This document shows, piece by piece, positions 46,817-56,943 of a stretch of 64,000 nucleotides of DNA. The DNA comes from Parelaphostrongylus tenuis. Its lineage: Eukaryota > Nematoda > Chromadorea > Rhabditida > Metastrongylidae. Below the pieces are notes generated by a model, which was given only the letters and a program-made list of their open reading frames with translations, was not told the origin of the DNA and ran no database searches. The stretch spans positions 41,321 to 105,320 of the forward strand of contig JAHQIW010001925.1 of the NCBI GenBank assembly GCA_019055375.1, read 5' to 3'. Both the position numbers and the translations under genes were made by a program. The stretch's first letter is position 1. The number at the start of each line of letters is the position of its first letter.

Positions 46817-49800
46817 TTAGCAAAACTGCTTCACGAGCATCTTCTTCTCATGAGCCGTTTTGGAGACGGCAATGATACTGTCAATCATTCCTTGCATACT
46901 CTTCAACTCCGGGTACTGAAATATTGTAACGTGAAACAACAGAAAGGGTAATTCATTCTAAAAATCATTGATTCTGTAATAAGAAAGTAAATTCTAGACT
47001 ATGCTCAATACATTTTGCGCAGCATACGAATAGGACGACTGCTGATTTCCGACTCTCTTCCTAAAAAATCATGTGTTACGGACATGAGTCAACGTGCTTA
47101 GCATAGTTTATTCAGCTCTTTTATGTGGCCTCCTTCGAAAACTCAGTTCTTTTGCGTTCTTTGTTGATAATCAATGTGTGTTTCAAATCCCACGTGTTCT
47201 ACGTGTCCCTCTAAGCAATTTCCGACCTTTTAGACTATACATAACTCATGTATGATGTAGGCAAAACTTGCTCATCATCAAACAGCAAAGTTTTAAGCAT
47301 TTGGCAAGCCTTACTCTATATGCATAGCATATTTGGTATTGGGTTGTTCTACAATTTCTTTGGCACTATTGTATCACGCACTTTATTTCTATTTGAAGGC
47401 GGGTGCCAAAAGGCGTTAATTTATTAAAGAATGCTCTAATAGCTTTAACCAAGGGCCGCAACACCATCGCACGCCATTTAAATGAAACGGGATACAGCAA
47501 AGTGATGTCGCGATGATCGCCTCATGCAATGACTGACCACGAATGCTCTGCACGCGTGACTATCTGGAAAATCTTCTGCTGTAATCGCATAGGCAGATCT
47601 TTCTCAAGTCGATCATCACTGGAGATGAGTCCCGGATCTAATACGACAGCACTACGCGCCATGCCTACAGCTGCCCTGCGGCAAAGACCCGCTAGACCTA
47701 AGTCCAAGTTCCATGTTCAGAAAATAATAGTCTTGGTTTTGTGGGATTGGCAAGCCATTGTGTTTTGGGAAGTGCTCGATATCAAATAGCAATCAATGCT
47801 GACGTCTACGAGGAACATCTCCGGAGGATGGCCGCAGCAGGCGAGAGAAGGTCTGAAACGTATGAGTGTCGACCTTTTTGAGGATAATGCTCGACTTCAC
47901 AATGAGCAGTCAATCCGCCACATTTTGAAGAAACTGAGCTGGATCACGGTATAACCCTGATATCGCTTCAACGGATTATCATCTCTTCCGCGTCTTGAAG
48001 CAGCTTCTGAGAAAAAAATGTAAAAAATACAAGCAGCCCAAAAGTGACCTCAGCGACTTCTTTGATTGTCAGCTTCATTCTTTATGAAAGGAAGGCATCT
48101 ATTCTTCGCCCAACATATGGTTACATATCATTATTGCTTACGATAGTGACTTCAGTCGACTTGAAATGATTGATTGACTAATTGTTAGTCAAATCACCGG
48201 TCAATGAACCTTTTCGAAAAGAGATTTTTTCGTGAAACACTGGATGCATAGAACGCCACTTCTGCTTCCACAGCTCCAGTTTTGATCTGCTTCCGATTAG
48301 CTGCCGATTATACATAGTACGATGAAAAACTTTGGAAACCATGAAACTTGAGAATGTGTAGTATACTATCCATGCTGGTACATTAATCAGAACGCCATGA
48401 GTACCATGGGACCCGTGCCAGTCGGAATGGGTTAAATTCATCATGCCAATGTGTCATCCCTAACCAAATTTCATGGATGCTGGAATGCAGTCGACGACCG
48501 CTTGGCGCAATGGTAGCGCGTTCGGACTCCAGATCGAAAGGTTGGGCGTTCGATCCGCTCAGTGGTCAGTAATTTTGCAGCTCTTACTTATTACTTACAA
48601 CTAGGTCTGATTATGGTATTAATTCGAATCGGAAGTCCACAGTTGTCGAAAAGCGAATGCCATTCGTCACACAGAGTCAAATTCAGCGGAGGGAACCCCG
48701 TTCGATTGGAGTTTTTACACTTTCTCTTTGGCTATGAGTGATACGTAGGCTACCTTTCAGTATAAATTACTTTGGTCCAAAAAACAAGCACATCGTTTTC
48801 AACGAGTCACCATGGAAACTGAAATGAAATGATTGTTCTATGTTAAGTCTATCCTACATATGGACAAAAGAGATGCAGTATTTGATGCACACTGGCACTA
48901 ATTAGTTAATGCGCCTGTTATGATTGCAATGAGACCAAGCATTGCATAGGGATTTCACCTCTAATGAACTATGAACTTTGTCATAGATTTCGGATAGATA
49001 TGCTTAGCAAGGTTGTGATCAACGTTGGAATGTTCCCGAAACAGATTTGACAAACCGTACCCCCTCTGATGCGAGTTTCATGGCTTTCACGCATTCCTTG
49101 AGTAATTCACATAGTGGATCAGCACATTGTCGTAAAGTGTTACTGATAGTACGATCCGATACACATTGCCAGACAGAGTCTCCGATGTAAATCAGCTTAT
49201 GAGCTGCCAGAATAATCTTGATTCGAATGAACACTCTTATGCTGAAAGGGATCACAAACAATAACATACCAGCTTTCAAAATGAGAAGAAAAGCTTAGAA
49301 AACTAATCTTTATTTAAAGCTTCACGAGGTTGGTATCTTTTCCCAATCGATCGTTGTTCTTTCCGATCGATGAGTTTTTCGCGATACGCCTTCTTCAGAG
49401 CCTGAACGATATTCGTGAGCTTATCTATTGACTATATACCTAAGATGTTGTAAGCGATAATTGATTCAGGGAATACCACTCACCTTACCATCTAATCCAG
49501 GAACTACCTATATTGTTAGTGCCAGGGTGACGTATGAACCCCCCCCCCCATGTCACTAGGTCAAATTATGTATAGGTGTCTGCTGAGACCCATGCTAGAA
49601 AATTAATCTGAGATAAGGTGCCATATGGTTGGTTATGTTAAGGCACTCGCCCTTTTTGTTCATTTGCGGGTTTCTGGAATTTATCCAGAAAGCTTCAAGG
49701 GTCTTTCGCGCCGATGTTTTTGGTTCGTGCTCTAGGATTTTGCCTACTACCTCGAAGTCGTCATCGTTGTGTCTTTGAATCCTGTGCGTACCTAAAGGTT

Positions 49801-51887
49801 TACCTTAGTCTTTACTTGTTTTCTTATCTAGGTGTTCTTTAATGCGAATGTGAAGTGGTCTACCTCTTTCGCCAACATATTCACCACCACATGTCTTACA
49901 AGAGATAAGGTATATTGTACCTACGCTCATGCAATCACCGTCTCTAGCGTTGGGACAAATAACACAGTCCCTTGTATCACATAGCCGGTCATACATGCGG
50001 TTTCGAACTAATTGACGACGCAGTGTTTTAGGAGGAATTTCTACAGTTCCTACAGAATCTCCTAGACCACTGTTTTTTAGACACCTTCTAATAGCGGTAC
50101 TGACTTCGTCTGTTATAAAAGGTAGTATAAAAGGTACCTTATTGTTTAGGTGTGGCGCCCTGTTGTTCCCATTGCGAGGCTTTTCGCTCCTTTTGGGCTT
50201 ACCGTTGGCTGCTGTTCTTTCTTTGTACCCATTAGAAATGGCTATTTTTCGCGCTAAGTCTAGTGATTCCCTTCTTTCATCGTCTCCCGTGCAAACACTT
50301 ACAGCTGTTCGATACATATTTCGGATAAGTGCTTTTTTAGTATGTGAGGGATGAGAAGAAAGGTAATGTACCAAGATGTTTTTGTTACTAGGTTTGCGAT
50401 ACCATTTTGTGTTGTAGCCAAACTTGAACGTTCAAGAAGGTAAGCCAGCTCTCTGAATTTTGTTGTTCTCGCGTCAACTTAATAAACTCTGACTGTCCGT
50501 TCAGAATTTCGAAACATTTGTCCATCTCCTCTTGTGTAGAGCACATGATAAAGCAATCGTCTATATATCGACAGTAGAGTATTGGACGCCGACGGAGAAC
50601 TGGAGCTTCCACTTTTGACATGAAAGCGATGGCTAAGCTGGGTGCTAGTCTTTGCCCCATTGCCAGCCCTATAATTTGTGCGAAATATTTTTTCGACCAC
50701 GTAAATATCGAACAGCTTCGACATGACTTAAGGAGTGTGATAAGCTGTTGGACCGACAAGCCAAACACTACGTTATCTATGTTTTCTACCAGTAATTAAT
50801 GAGTGACTTGTAATGCGACATCATTTGATACTTTTGTATAGAGCGCTGTAACATCAGATGACTCCATTGCATACGCATTATTTGGACGCGCATTTTTAAG
50901 ATGCTCTAGGAATATATTGGTGTTGGGGAGATGGGTTGGTATGAACTTCAGTAATTGCGACAAAATGTGGCCAAGAAACCATGTTATCCTATCCGTCGGT
51001 TGCAGCTCTTACTTATTACTTACAACTAGGTCTAAATTATGGTGTTGATTCGAATCGGAAGTCCACAGTTGTCGAAAACGAATGCCCTTCGTCAAACAGA
51101 GTCAAATTCAGTGGAGTGAACCCCGTTCGATTGGACTTTTTACACTTTCTCTATGGCTATGACTGATACGTAGGCTACCTTTCAGTATATATTGCTTTGG
51201 TCCGATATACAAGCACATCGTTTTCAACGATTTACATTTTCACCATGGAAGCTGATATGAAATGATTGTTCTATGTTAGGTCTATCCTACATATGGACAT
51301 AAGAAATGCAGTATTTGATGCGCACTGGCACCAATTAGTCAATGCGCGTGTTATGATTGCGATGACACCACGCGTTGCATAGAAATTTCACCTCTAACGA
51401 ACGTATGAACTTTGTCATAGATTTCAGATAGACATGCTTCGCAAGGTTCTGTGTTCAACGTTAGAATGTTCCCAAAACTGATTTGAGAAACCGTACCTCC
51501 TCTGATGCGAGTTTCATGGCTTTCACGCATTCCTTAAGTAATTCACATAGTCTATCAGCAAATTGTCGTAAACTGTTACTAATAGTACGATCCAATACAC
51601 ACTGCGAGACAGTGTCCCCGATGTAAATCAGCTTGTGAGCTGCCAGAATGATTTGAATTCGAATGAACACTCTTATGATGGAAGGGTTCACAAACGATAG
51701 CATACCAGCTTTCCTTTTTGAACAAAGTCCCTTGGGGTAGATTGTTTTCTACCGTGCCTAAGAAACCCTCGACGGCTAACGAAAGTGAGTCCATATGTTG
51801 ATCGAGTTTTGGAGCGTAGAAACGAGCAAGTTGACGATCCTGAATATGAAATTTGACCATAAAGATCGGAACATGAACTCGAAGAAT
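46817..51887 (-). CDS. CAS-family (p130Cas/BCAR1/NEDD9-like) adaptor, C-terminal exons
   Basis: CAS proteins are focal-adhesion scaffolds whose C-terminal four-helix (FAT-like) domain binds partners and targets them to adhesions. Exon x (51887-51706) follows CTCATTGCAG and contains DRQLARFYAPKLDQHM and VEGFLGTVENN. This matches the vertebrate DRQL-FY...AVDAFF start of the domain. Exon y (about 51670-51497) has IILAAHKLIYIGDT and LCELLKECVKAMKLASEE, then donor GTACGG; vertebrate CAS has ILSAHKLVFIGDT here. The last exon (46915-46817) follows ATATTTCAG and encodes 32 residues starting YPELKSMQGMID, then TAA, fitting the vertebrate YPS...AAQDMV segment. The x-y junction is not clean: a one-base phase problem or a very short intron near 51705. 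Between exon y and the last exon lie a Penelope element, a second copy of exon y, a tRNA-Trp-like gene and a mariner relic. Confidence 0.75.
46920..47440. other. Intronic sequence, nothing recognised
   Basis: It lies in the long last intron of the CAS-like gene. I see no repeat or exon. Confidence 0.3.
47445..48020 (+). pseudogene. mariner-family transposase relic
   Basis: Landmarks in order are TIARHLNETGYSKV, PHAMTDHE, IITGDE (first catalytic Asp), LVLWDWQAIVFWEVL, INADVYEEHL, DNARLHNEQSIRHILKKL (second Asp) and YNPDIASTDYHLFRVLKQLL (the YSPDLAPSDYHLF motif with the third Asp). This is the cut-and-paste D,D34D class. Several stops and frame changes are present and I could not locate terminal inverted repeats. 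It sits in an intron of the CAS-like gene. Confidence 0.85.
48496..48568 (+). tRNA. tRNA-Trp(CCA)-like gene
   Basis: The acceptor GACCGCT/AGTGGTC pairs fully with one G:U. The D stem is GCGC/GCGC, the anticodon loop CTCCAGA gives CCA, and the T arm is GGGCG-TTCGATC-CGCTC. The anticodon stem has one extra base (TTCGGA against TCGAA), so it may be a pseudo-tRNA. It lies 6 bp before the first 700-bp direct repeat. Confidence 0.65.
48575..49277 (-). repeat. ~700-bp direct repeat flanking a Penelope element, copy 1
   Basis: It matches 51000-51713 from TTGCAGCTCTTACTTATTAC to CATACCAGCTTTC. It contains a second copy of the CAS exon y. The Penelope-like element fills the whole gap between the copies. 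Confidence 0.85.
49061..49252 (-). CDS. Duplicated CAS C-terminal exon (exon y')
   Basis: It reads IILAAHKLIYIGDS, LRQCADPLCELLKECVK, AMKLASEG and then donor GTACGG. It is open throughout, like its sister at 51497-51670, and ends in the same phase, so either could splice to the last exon at 46915. Differences include G for E at the exon end and P for R in the ADPLCELL stretch. A good TTTCAG acceptor at about 49250 exists only in this copy. Whether it is used is unknown. Confidence 0.6.
49805..50374 (-). pseudogene. Penelope-like GIY-YIG endonuclease region
   Basis: It starts with the thumb motif VHYLSSHPSHTKKALIRNMY. It has CDTRDCVICPNARDGDC, then GTIYLISCKTCGGEYVGERG (signature T to R change) and HIRIKEHLDKK. 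The frame ends at 49805, before the final Glu helix, because of an indel. Confidence 0.8.
50388..50768 (-). pseudogene. Penelope-like reverse transcriptase fragment
   Basis: It has GLAMGQRLAPSLAIAFMSKV (motif B), LYCRYIDDCFIM (motif C, catalytic pair intact) and WLTFLNVQVWL. The frame ends just before the thumb region and continues in another frame. Confidence 0.8.
51000..51713 (-). repeat. ~700-bp direct repeat flanking a Penelope element, copy 2
   Basis: It starts within a few bases of the truncated 5' end of the element and ends inside the CAS coding region at AGCTTTC. It carries exon y (51497-51670), adjacent to exon x at 51706-51887. Confidence 0.85.
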
Positions 51888-52426
51888 CTGCAATGAGGAA
51901 AGTGCAAATTCAACAGGACGTTTAATCTTTATTGGTGTTCGTGTGGGAAGTCATATTAGCCAAACATTCTCACTAATGATGAAATCATTTAGTATTTCGT
52001 GAACAGCAGCCTATGATTGATTCCGTCAGTAAAGAAGGAAAATGTAACTGCGGGACACATGCACTTATAATTGCCCATCTGATGCGCCGCTCCTTACGGA
52101 CAATAATTCCTTGTCACAGAAATCACTGAAACAAAGATGTCGTTCTAAAACAGGGTTTTTTTTTCTCGGACTGTATACAAAATGCCTTGCGCGCCAGAAG
52201 ATTAGAATGTTCCATTGCAAAAAAGGCTTCGATTAACATGAACGGTATTGCAAAAAATGTTTGCACGATGCAAGAAGTATAAGATTTGTCAAGACGCAAC
52301 GAAGTTCAGTCAGTGAAACTGTTTGTGTATGAATTCTCCAGTACCTCCCTTTTTTACTTTACTATGCTATAGATATGGCATAGAGTAGAAAGCGTACGAC
52401 ACTGCTCAATCATTATGCTTTATGCA

Positions 52427-52525
52427 GTTGATCTGTTGCAACATCGTAGAGCCGATTAAAGGCATTCATGGCTTGCATAATGGTTTGAGATGATCCATCA
52501 ATGTATAAATCAGTGCTTTTACTTT
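52427..52525 (-). CDS. Candidate CAS-gene exon
   Basis: The minus strand reads STDLYIDGSSQTIMQAMNAF then NRLYDVATDQLHKA and a TAA. The sequence looks coding and lies just upstream of the C-terminal exons. The acceptor is weak and the stop would end the protein, so it is either an alternative terminal exon or a decayed exon. Confidence 0.3.
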
Positions 52526-52769
52526 TCGGACAGTTCTAATACTGATTTGTAGATCCAGGAAAATGACAGAAGGCTCTGATTCCAAACTTTCGAATGGAAA
52601 TATTGAATTTTCCTGTCGTGAGTGATCTTACGAGAGAATATAATTAAATACTCAGAAGACAACATCGGCTTCGATGGAACTCTATGGTCGCATAAGTTGG
52701 ATCGCACTTGAGCAATCACTGGATTGATACTATATTATTTTCAGACTCGTAGAAGAAAAATTTTGCATA

Positions 52770-52880
52770 AAAACTTTTGCCGTGATCAGGTGAGACCTGG
52801 ACCCACAAAACATCCTATTCGGAGGCACGTGCTTGAACCGCTGCACTACCAACGCCTGGTTTGACACCGCTCTTTCTACG
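52770..52880 (-). repeat. SINE-like repeat (family 2), left arm
   Basis: The minus strand has CCAGGCGTTGGTAGTGCAGC, a diverged T-arm stretch (TGTGGGTCCAGGTC) and the family tail. It is inverted relative to 53030-53190. Confidence 0.5.
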
Positions 52881-53029
52881 CTACAAAGCATCTATCTGTC
52901 AAACCAAGCGGCAACGGTCTGGCGTGAGTAGACGGTATCGACAGTGAATCCACTCGCGCTGACAGATATTGGGTAGTGAGTGATCAAACAGAATTCTTTT
53001 TAGATCAACCGCTTTGAACCCAGTCATGT

Positions 53030-53190
53030 TGAGTAGTGTTAAAGGGTAAAGCGACAAATGTGCGACGGTACGAGCACGCGTCTTCGGGTAGGGTGAAAAT
53101 TGGGTGCGAGTCTCACTTGGCGCAAAAATTCTGCACACCACTCTACATCACTAGGTTTATTGAAGCATCATACCACACCGATAAGAGAAT
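53030..53190 (+). repeat. SINE-like repeat (family 2), right arm
   Basis: GTACGAGCACGCGTCTTCGG, a T-arm-like GGGTGCGAGTCTC and the tail CTGCACACCACTCTACATCA. Confidence 0.5.
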
Positions 53191-53826
53191 AGATAAAAAA
53201 ATTCTATTGCATCAAAGTTGTTGTCTTTCAGAAAAAGAAGGAAATTTTTTTTGAATTTTGACACGATCTGTCTCGACAGTTCGCTGTGGGATTCCTAACA
53301 CTTCATGCAAGCGACTCGTTTTTTTTTGCATGCATTCTCCATATAGGTCTTCTTACAATTCGACTACCGCTCGAAATTTCGTTTTCTTGATGAATGACGT
53401 AGACTGCTCTTCTGGCAAATCCCCTTACAATCTCGGAGGATCCCGAGCCAAGGTGTTACGTAGGGCATTTCCTGATGATGGTACAATGTATAGCGATTCA
53501 GTTCAGATTTTTCGAAAATGCAAGATTTTCAGTCCACTTTCGAAAAAGGTAATGGAGAAATTTCCGTGTACAAAAAAATACGTCTATGGGTTTCTATCGC
53601 ATACATGTTATTGAGAATTATTACTACACAGATCTTCAGGAATTATAGACTGAGAAAGCAATCAATATCTCTAACGATGCCGCAAATGGAATCAGAAATA
53701 TGGCAGAACCCTCAGAGATTGAATCAAAATGGAACGCTTTGAGTTCTACATAATTCTTCAAAGTCAAGATCAAAGGCTCGCCCCGTTTGCTACCATAATG
53801 CAAATGTGATTTGAATGAAATCTTAC

Positions 53827-53926
53827 TTCATCGTTTATGTCATTGTTGACTGTGTAGTCAACACCTGTATTCGAACGTCCAGGCACAGCGTCGTCCAAAT
53901 ACGCATAGTCCTGAAGATCAGCTATC
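53827..53926 (-). CDS. Candidate CAS-gene exon with Src-site-like motif
   Basis: It ends at donor GAA|GTAAGA and reads ADLQDYAYLDDAVPGRSNTG then VDYTVNNDINDE. DYAYLDD resembles the conserved YDYVHL Src-binding site that precedes the C-terminal domain in vertebrate CAS. Acceptor choice (53926 or 53921) is uncertain. Confidence 0.45.
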
Positions 53927-54117
53927 CTCATAAAAGAAAATACCTCTAATGTAAAGCAAAAAATGTAAAAGTGAGAAGATAACGAGCATATGAAGGAACG
54001 GCAAGGACGGAACAAGAAACAGACGAAGTATAGCAGATTATTAAAAAGTTAAGTGCTCCAGTTACTTATTAGACAATCATTTAGTGAAGTTTTTTAATAG
54101 TGTTGCAGCATACGTAC

Positions 54118-54303
54118 CTGATATAGGCTTTCTCGATCACTAACAACTGACTCCAACTCGTCCTATTCAATGATTTTCGTTTCTTGTAGGCGTTGGATTG
54201 GTGGCTGTGGAAATCCGCTTGATGATAATCCGTTATTCGGTAAGCGCTTCGAGTACATAGAATTCGAGTCATTCAACGACGAAACAGATGGACGATTGCA
54301 AGG
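54118..54303 (-). CDS. Candidate exon with one in-frame TAG
   Basis: It lies between acceptor ATAATTCAG and donor CAG|GTACGT and is exactly 62 codons. It has SVSSLNDSNSMYSKRLPNNG and PQPPIQRLQETKIIE. A TAG follows at 54165-54163, then DELESVVSDRESLYQ in the same frame. The Ser/Pro-rich, Tyr-bearing composition suits a CAS substrate or Ser-rich region. The stop may be a real mutation, or part of this may be intron. Confidence 0.35.
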
Positions 54304-54599
54304 CTGAATTATTTCAACATCAGCAGTCAGATTGTTGTAAGTCCAGTAGTGATTGTGATGACCGCGAAATAAGTGATCTATGACTTGAATGTTCGTAGGA
54401 TACACTACTGGTCACTGATATGAATTGATAACATCCACAAAGCTCCAACTTGAATCCGTTAGGCATCATAGAAAAAGTGTAACGCCGAGAAAGCGTGGCA
54501 CACTGGATGAATGTGACCTTCGACAGGGCACAAAGACACTTTAATTGCTGTTTTCCTTCTTTAAGCAAAACACGAGGTGTTATAATAAAGTTTATTCAC

Positions 54600-54645
54600 A
54601 GCTGACGTTTCGGCAGTTCGCCTTCTTCAGAGCCTGGAAAGGTCA
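54600..54645 (-). ncRNA. Hammerhead-like core in Penelope terminal repeat
   Basis: On the minus strand CTGAAGA is followed by AGGCGAACTGCC and GAAA, then CGTCAGCTGTG. The order matches a minimal hammerhead core (CUGANGA, stem II, GAAA). Stem II is only GGC/GCC with an unpaired A. Confidence 0.5.
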
Positions 54646-54837
54646 AATTGTCCGCAATCCAATAAGCCAAACACCTCCAATACTCTTTTAGAAAAAATCA
54701 CCAGACCTAGATTTCAATCGCATCAAGCACAAAATCAACTCTCAACATACTCACCGCTTTTTATATGTGTTCCACTGAATGATTCAAGTGGAGACAACCG
54801 CAAGGAGATCACATAGGCTCGTAATGCACCTTACACA

Positions 54838-55899
54838 TCAAAATAACAGTCTTATATACTGACTAAAATCACGTGTGATAACAAGGCATTCCTCCCTGCG
54901 GTTCATAGTTGGATTGGTGGTATTAATCCAAAGTGCTTCAAGAAGTTTTCGCGCTGATGTTTTTTGTTCCTGCGCAAGGATGGTGACTTCAATCTCAAAA
55001 TCAGCTCCGTCGTGTTTCTGTTCTCTATGCGTCCCTAACGGGGTGTTCCGTCTTTTAAGACGCTTATCAGCTAGGTGTTCTTCTATACGGGCATAGAGCG
55101 GCCTACCCGTTTCGCCAATATATTTATCGCTACACGCTTTGCAAGAGATTAGGTAGACTGTACCTACGCTCGTGCAATCACCGTCTCTGCCGTTAGGACA
55201 TATTTTACAATCTTTCATTATACAGAGACGGTCATATAAGCGGTTGCGAACTAGTTGGCGTTTTAGAGTATTCGGTGGAATTTCAATAAGAGCCACCGAT
55301 TGCTCTAAACCCGCTCTTTTCAAACAGCGTTTTATAGCTGTACTAATCTCATTTGAAAAGAACGGGAGTATGAACGGGATTTTCCTTTCATTCGAATTTT
55401 CGTTTGGAGGCGCACTATTTCCTCTAAACCTAAGCCGAGGGGCTACAAATTCATATTCATTAGAAGTGGCTATTTCCCGAGCCAATTTCACGGATTCTTC
55501 TCTCTGCTCCTCCCCAGTACATACGCTGGCTGCTGTTCGAAACATGTTCTTTACTAGCGCCTTTTTCGTATGTGAGGGATGAGAAGAGAGATAGTGAACC
55601 AGGATATTTTTACTACTTGGCTTCCGGTACCACTTTGTGATGTAGCCGCTCTCGCTTAAGCTTATTTGCACGTTCAAGAAAGGAAGCCAATGATCTTTTG
55701 GTATCTCACGGGTAAACTTTATATACTCTGACTGTTCATTCAACAATCTAAAACAATTATCTAGCTCCTCTTGAGTGGAGCAGATAACCAAACAGTCATC
55801 TATATACCTACAGTAGAGTAATGGCCGGAGATCCATCACTGGTACTTCCACTTTCGACATAAAGGCAATCGCTAGGCTAGGCGCCAGTCGCTGCCCCAT
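54838..55899 (-). CDS. Penelope-like RT (C-terminal part) plus GIY-YIG endonuclease, open 353 codons
   Basis: It starts at MGQRLAPSLAIAFMSKVEV (RT motif B) and continues through LYCRYIDDCLVICSTQEELD (motif C) and FLNVQISL. Then come the thumb HPSHTKKALVKNMFRTA and RQLVRNRLYDRLCIMKDCKI. The Cys cluster CPNGRDGDC, GTVYLISCKACSDKYIGETG, ARIEEHLADKRL and LLEALWINTTN precede the stop. RT and endonuclease are in one frame with catalytic residues in place. Only the N-terminal half of the RT is missing. Confidence 0.9.
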   Translation of the reverse strand: MGQRLAPSLAIAFMSKVEVPVMDLRPLLYCRYIDDCLVICSTQEELDNCFRLLNEQSEYIKFTREIPKDHWLPFLNVQISLSESGYITKWYRKPSSKNILVHYLSSHPSHTKKALVKNMFRTAASVCTGEEQREESVKLAREIATSNEYEFVAPRLRFRGNSAPPNENSNERKIPFILPFFSNEISTAIKRCLKRAGLEQSVALIEIPPNTLKRQLVRNRLYDRLCIMKDCKICPNGRDGDCTSVGTVYLISCKACSDKYIGETGRPLYARIEEHLADKRLKRRNTPLGTHREQKHDGADFEIEVTILAQEQKTSARKLLEALWINTTNPTMNRREECLVITRDFSQYIRLLF

Positions 55900-55945
55900 T
55901 GCCAGCCCTCTGATTTGTGCGAAATACTTCCCGGACCACAGTTTA

Positions 55946-56900
55946 ATTGCTTACTCATTCTCATTGTCGATACTTTTCCGTTCTCATCCTATTTCAGCCC
56001 CTTGGGTAAAAGAGTTTTCTTGCTTTTTTTCCGAAGATTAAGTAGTCATTTGGTAGCTTAGATCGCAAGAATTTTAATGTTGCATTTTATTTTCAAAAAG
56101 GCCTTCTTTTCACGTTGTGATGGTGAAAAAATAATGTTTCTCGCTCTGGTATTTTCGCTGGACAAAGCTTTTCTTAAACCTTTTAGATTAATTCGATAGC
56201 AAAAGATTCGACGATTCAAATACTTCACTTGATTATTGAGAAAAGGCTTTTCAATACGTAATAACTGCCAAAAGAAGATTAGGTTAAGCACTAGGGAGGC
56301 ATTTCTTGTCGGTTAGAGTGAGTGTAATGTTTCGAAAGCGCGATGGATTGATGCCAATATTGGGGAAATCCCATCCACATATCGCAGCAAGGAGCTCGTG
56401 ACGCATGTGATGCAGATCTACTTTCATTTACATCACAACGAGAAATCTTTTCGAAAAACCGAAATACGCATTTGAAATCGTCAAAATTTGATCAGTCGAG
56501 GATTACTGAAAGCCTAGAGAAAGATTTTCACAGAGAAAAATGCCCAAGTGTGAGACATATTTCCCAGTTGAGTAGAGTGATGTTCGGTGTCGATGATCAA
56601 ACATGATTCTATTTATATTTATGCTTGTATTCAATTTATTTATTTATTCATTTATTTATCTCTATCATACCACCGCTAAAGGCGGTGAAAAAATGAAAAG
56701 AATTATATTTGGTCATCGAAACATGATTTCATTTTTACTGTCACATCGTAGAAGGAGAGCCATTTTAAAAATAAAGTACACCATCGGGAACCTCGAGATT
56801 CAAGCTGTCGAGTGACCACCGAAGCTGTAGAACGAAGCAAAAAGCGCTTTTTTCTTAAGGAGTTCAAACAGGGTGAGAATAAGGGAAATGATCTGAAAGA
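55946..56900. other. No supported gene
   Basis: AT-rich, probably intronic to the minus-strand gene. I see no recognised repeat. Confidence 0.3.
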
Positions 56901-56943
56901 CAAAGATAACACAATAGTTAGGGTGAAAGCAACTCAAAGTCAC

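Larger units (their letters stand above)
49278..50999 (-). mobile_element. Penelope-like element, 5'-truncated, between direct repeats
   Basis: The 3' terminal motif (a degenerate core near 49385-49415) is at the left. The GIY-YIG region spans about 49805-50150 and the RT 50388-50999. It is truncated at the left of the PTDRITWF motif at 50999. RT retains LYCRYIDDCFIMCSTQEEMD and GLAMGQRLAPSLA. A frameshift falls at about 50380. Confidence 0.85.
54557..55945 (-). mobile_element. Penelope-like element, 3' half, best-preserved coding
   Basis: The 3' terminal motif is at the left (AAGCAAAACACGAGGTGTTA; hammerhead-like core 54608-54630) and the coding frame is 54838-55899. It is cut inside the RT at about 55940. 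It interrupts the region of the CAS-like gene. Confidence 0.85.

Noticed and set aside
47445..48020. An intact mariner transposon
   Set aside because: The transposase has several stops and frame changes, and I found no terminal inverted repeats around it.
49250..49279. A 28-nt intron between the upstream CAS exon and the duplicated exon sequence
   Set aside because: It would keep phase in copy 1, but 28 nt is too short for a spliceosomal intron, and the upstream exon is absent next to copy 1.
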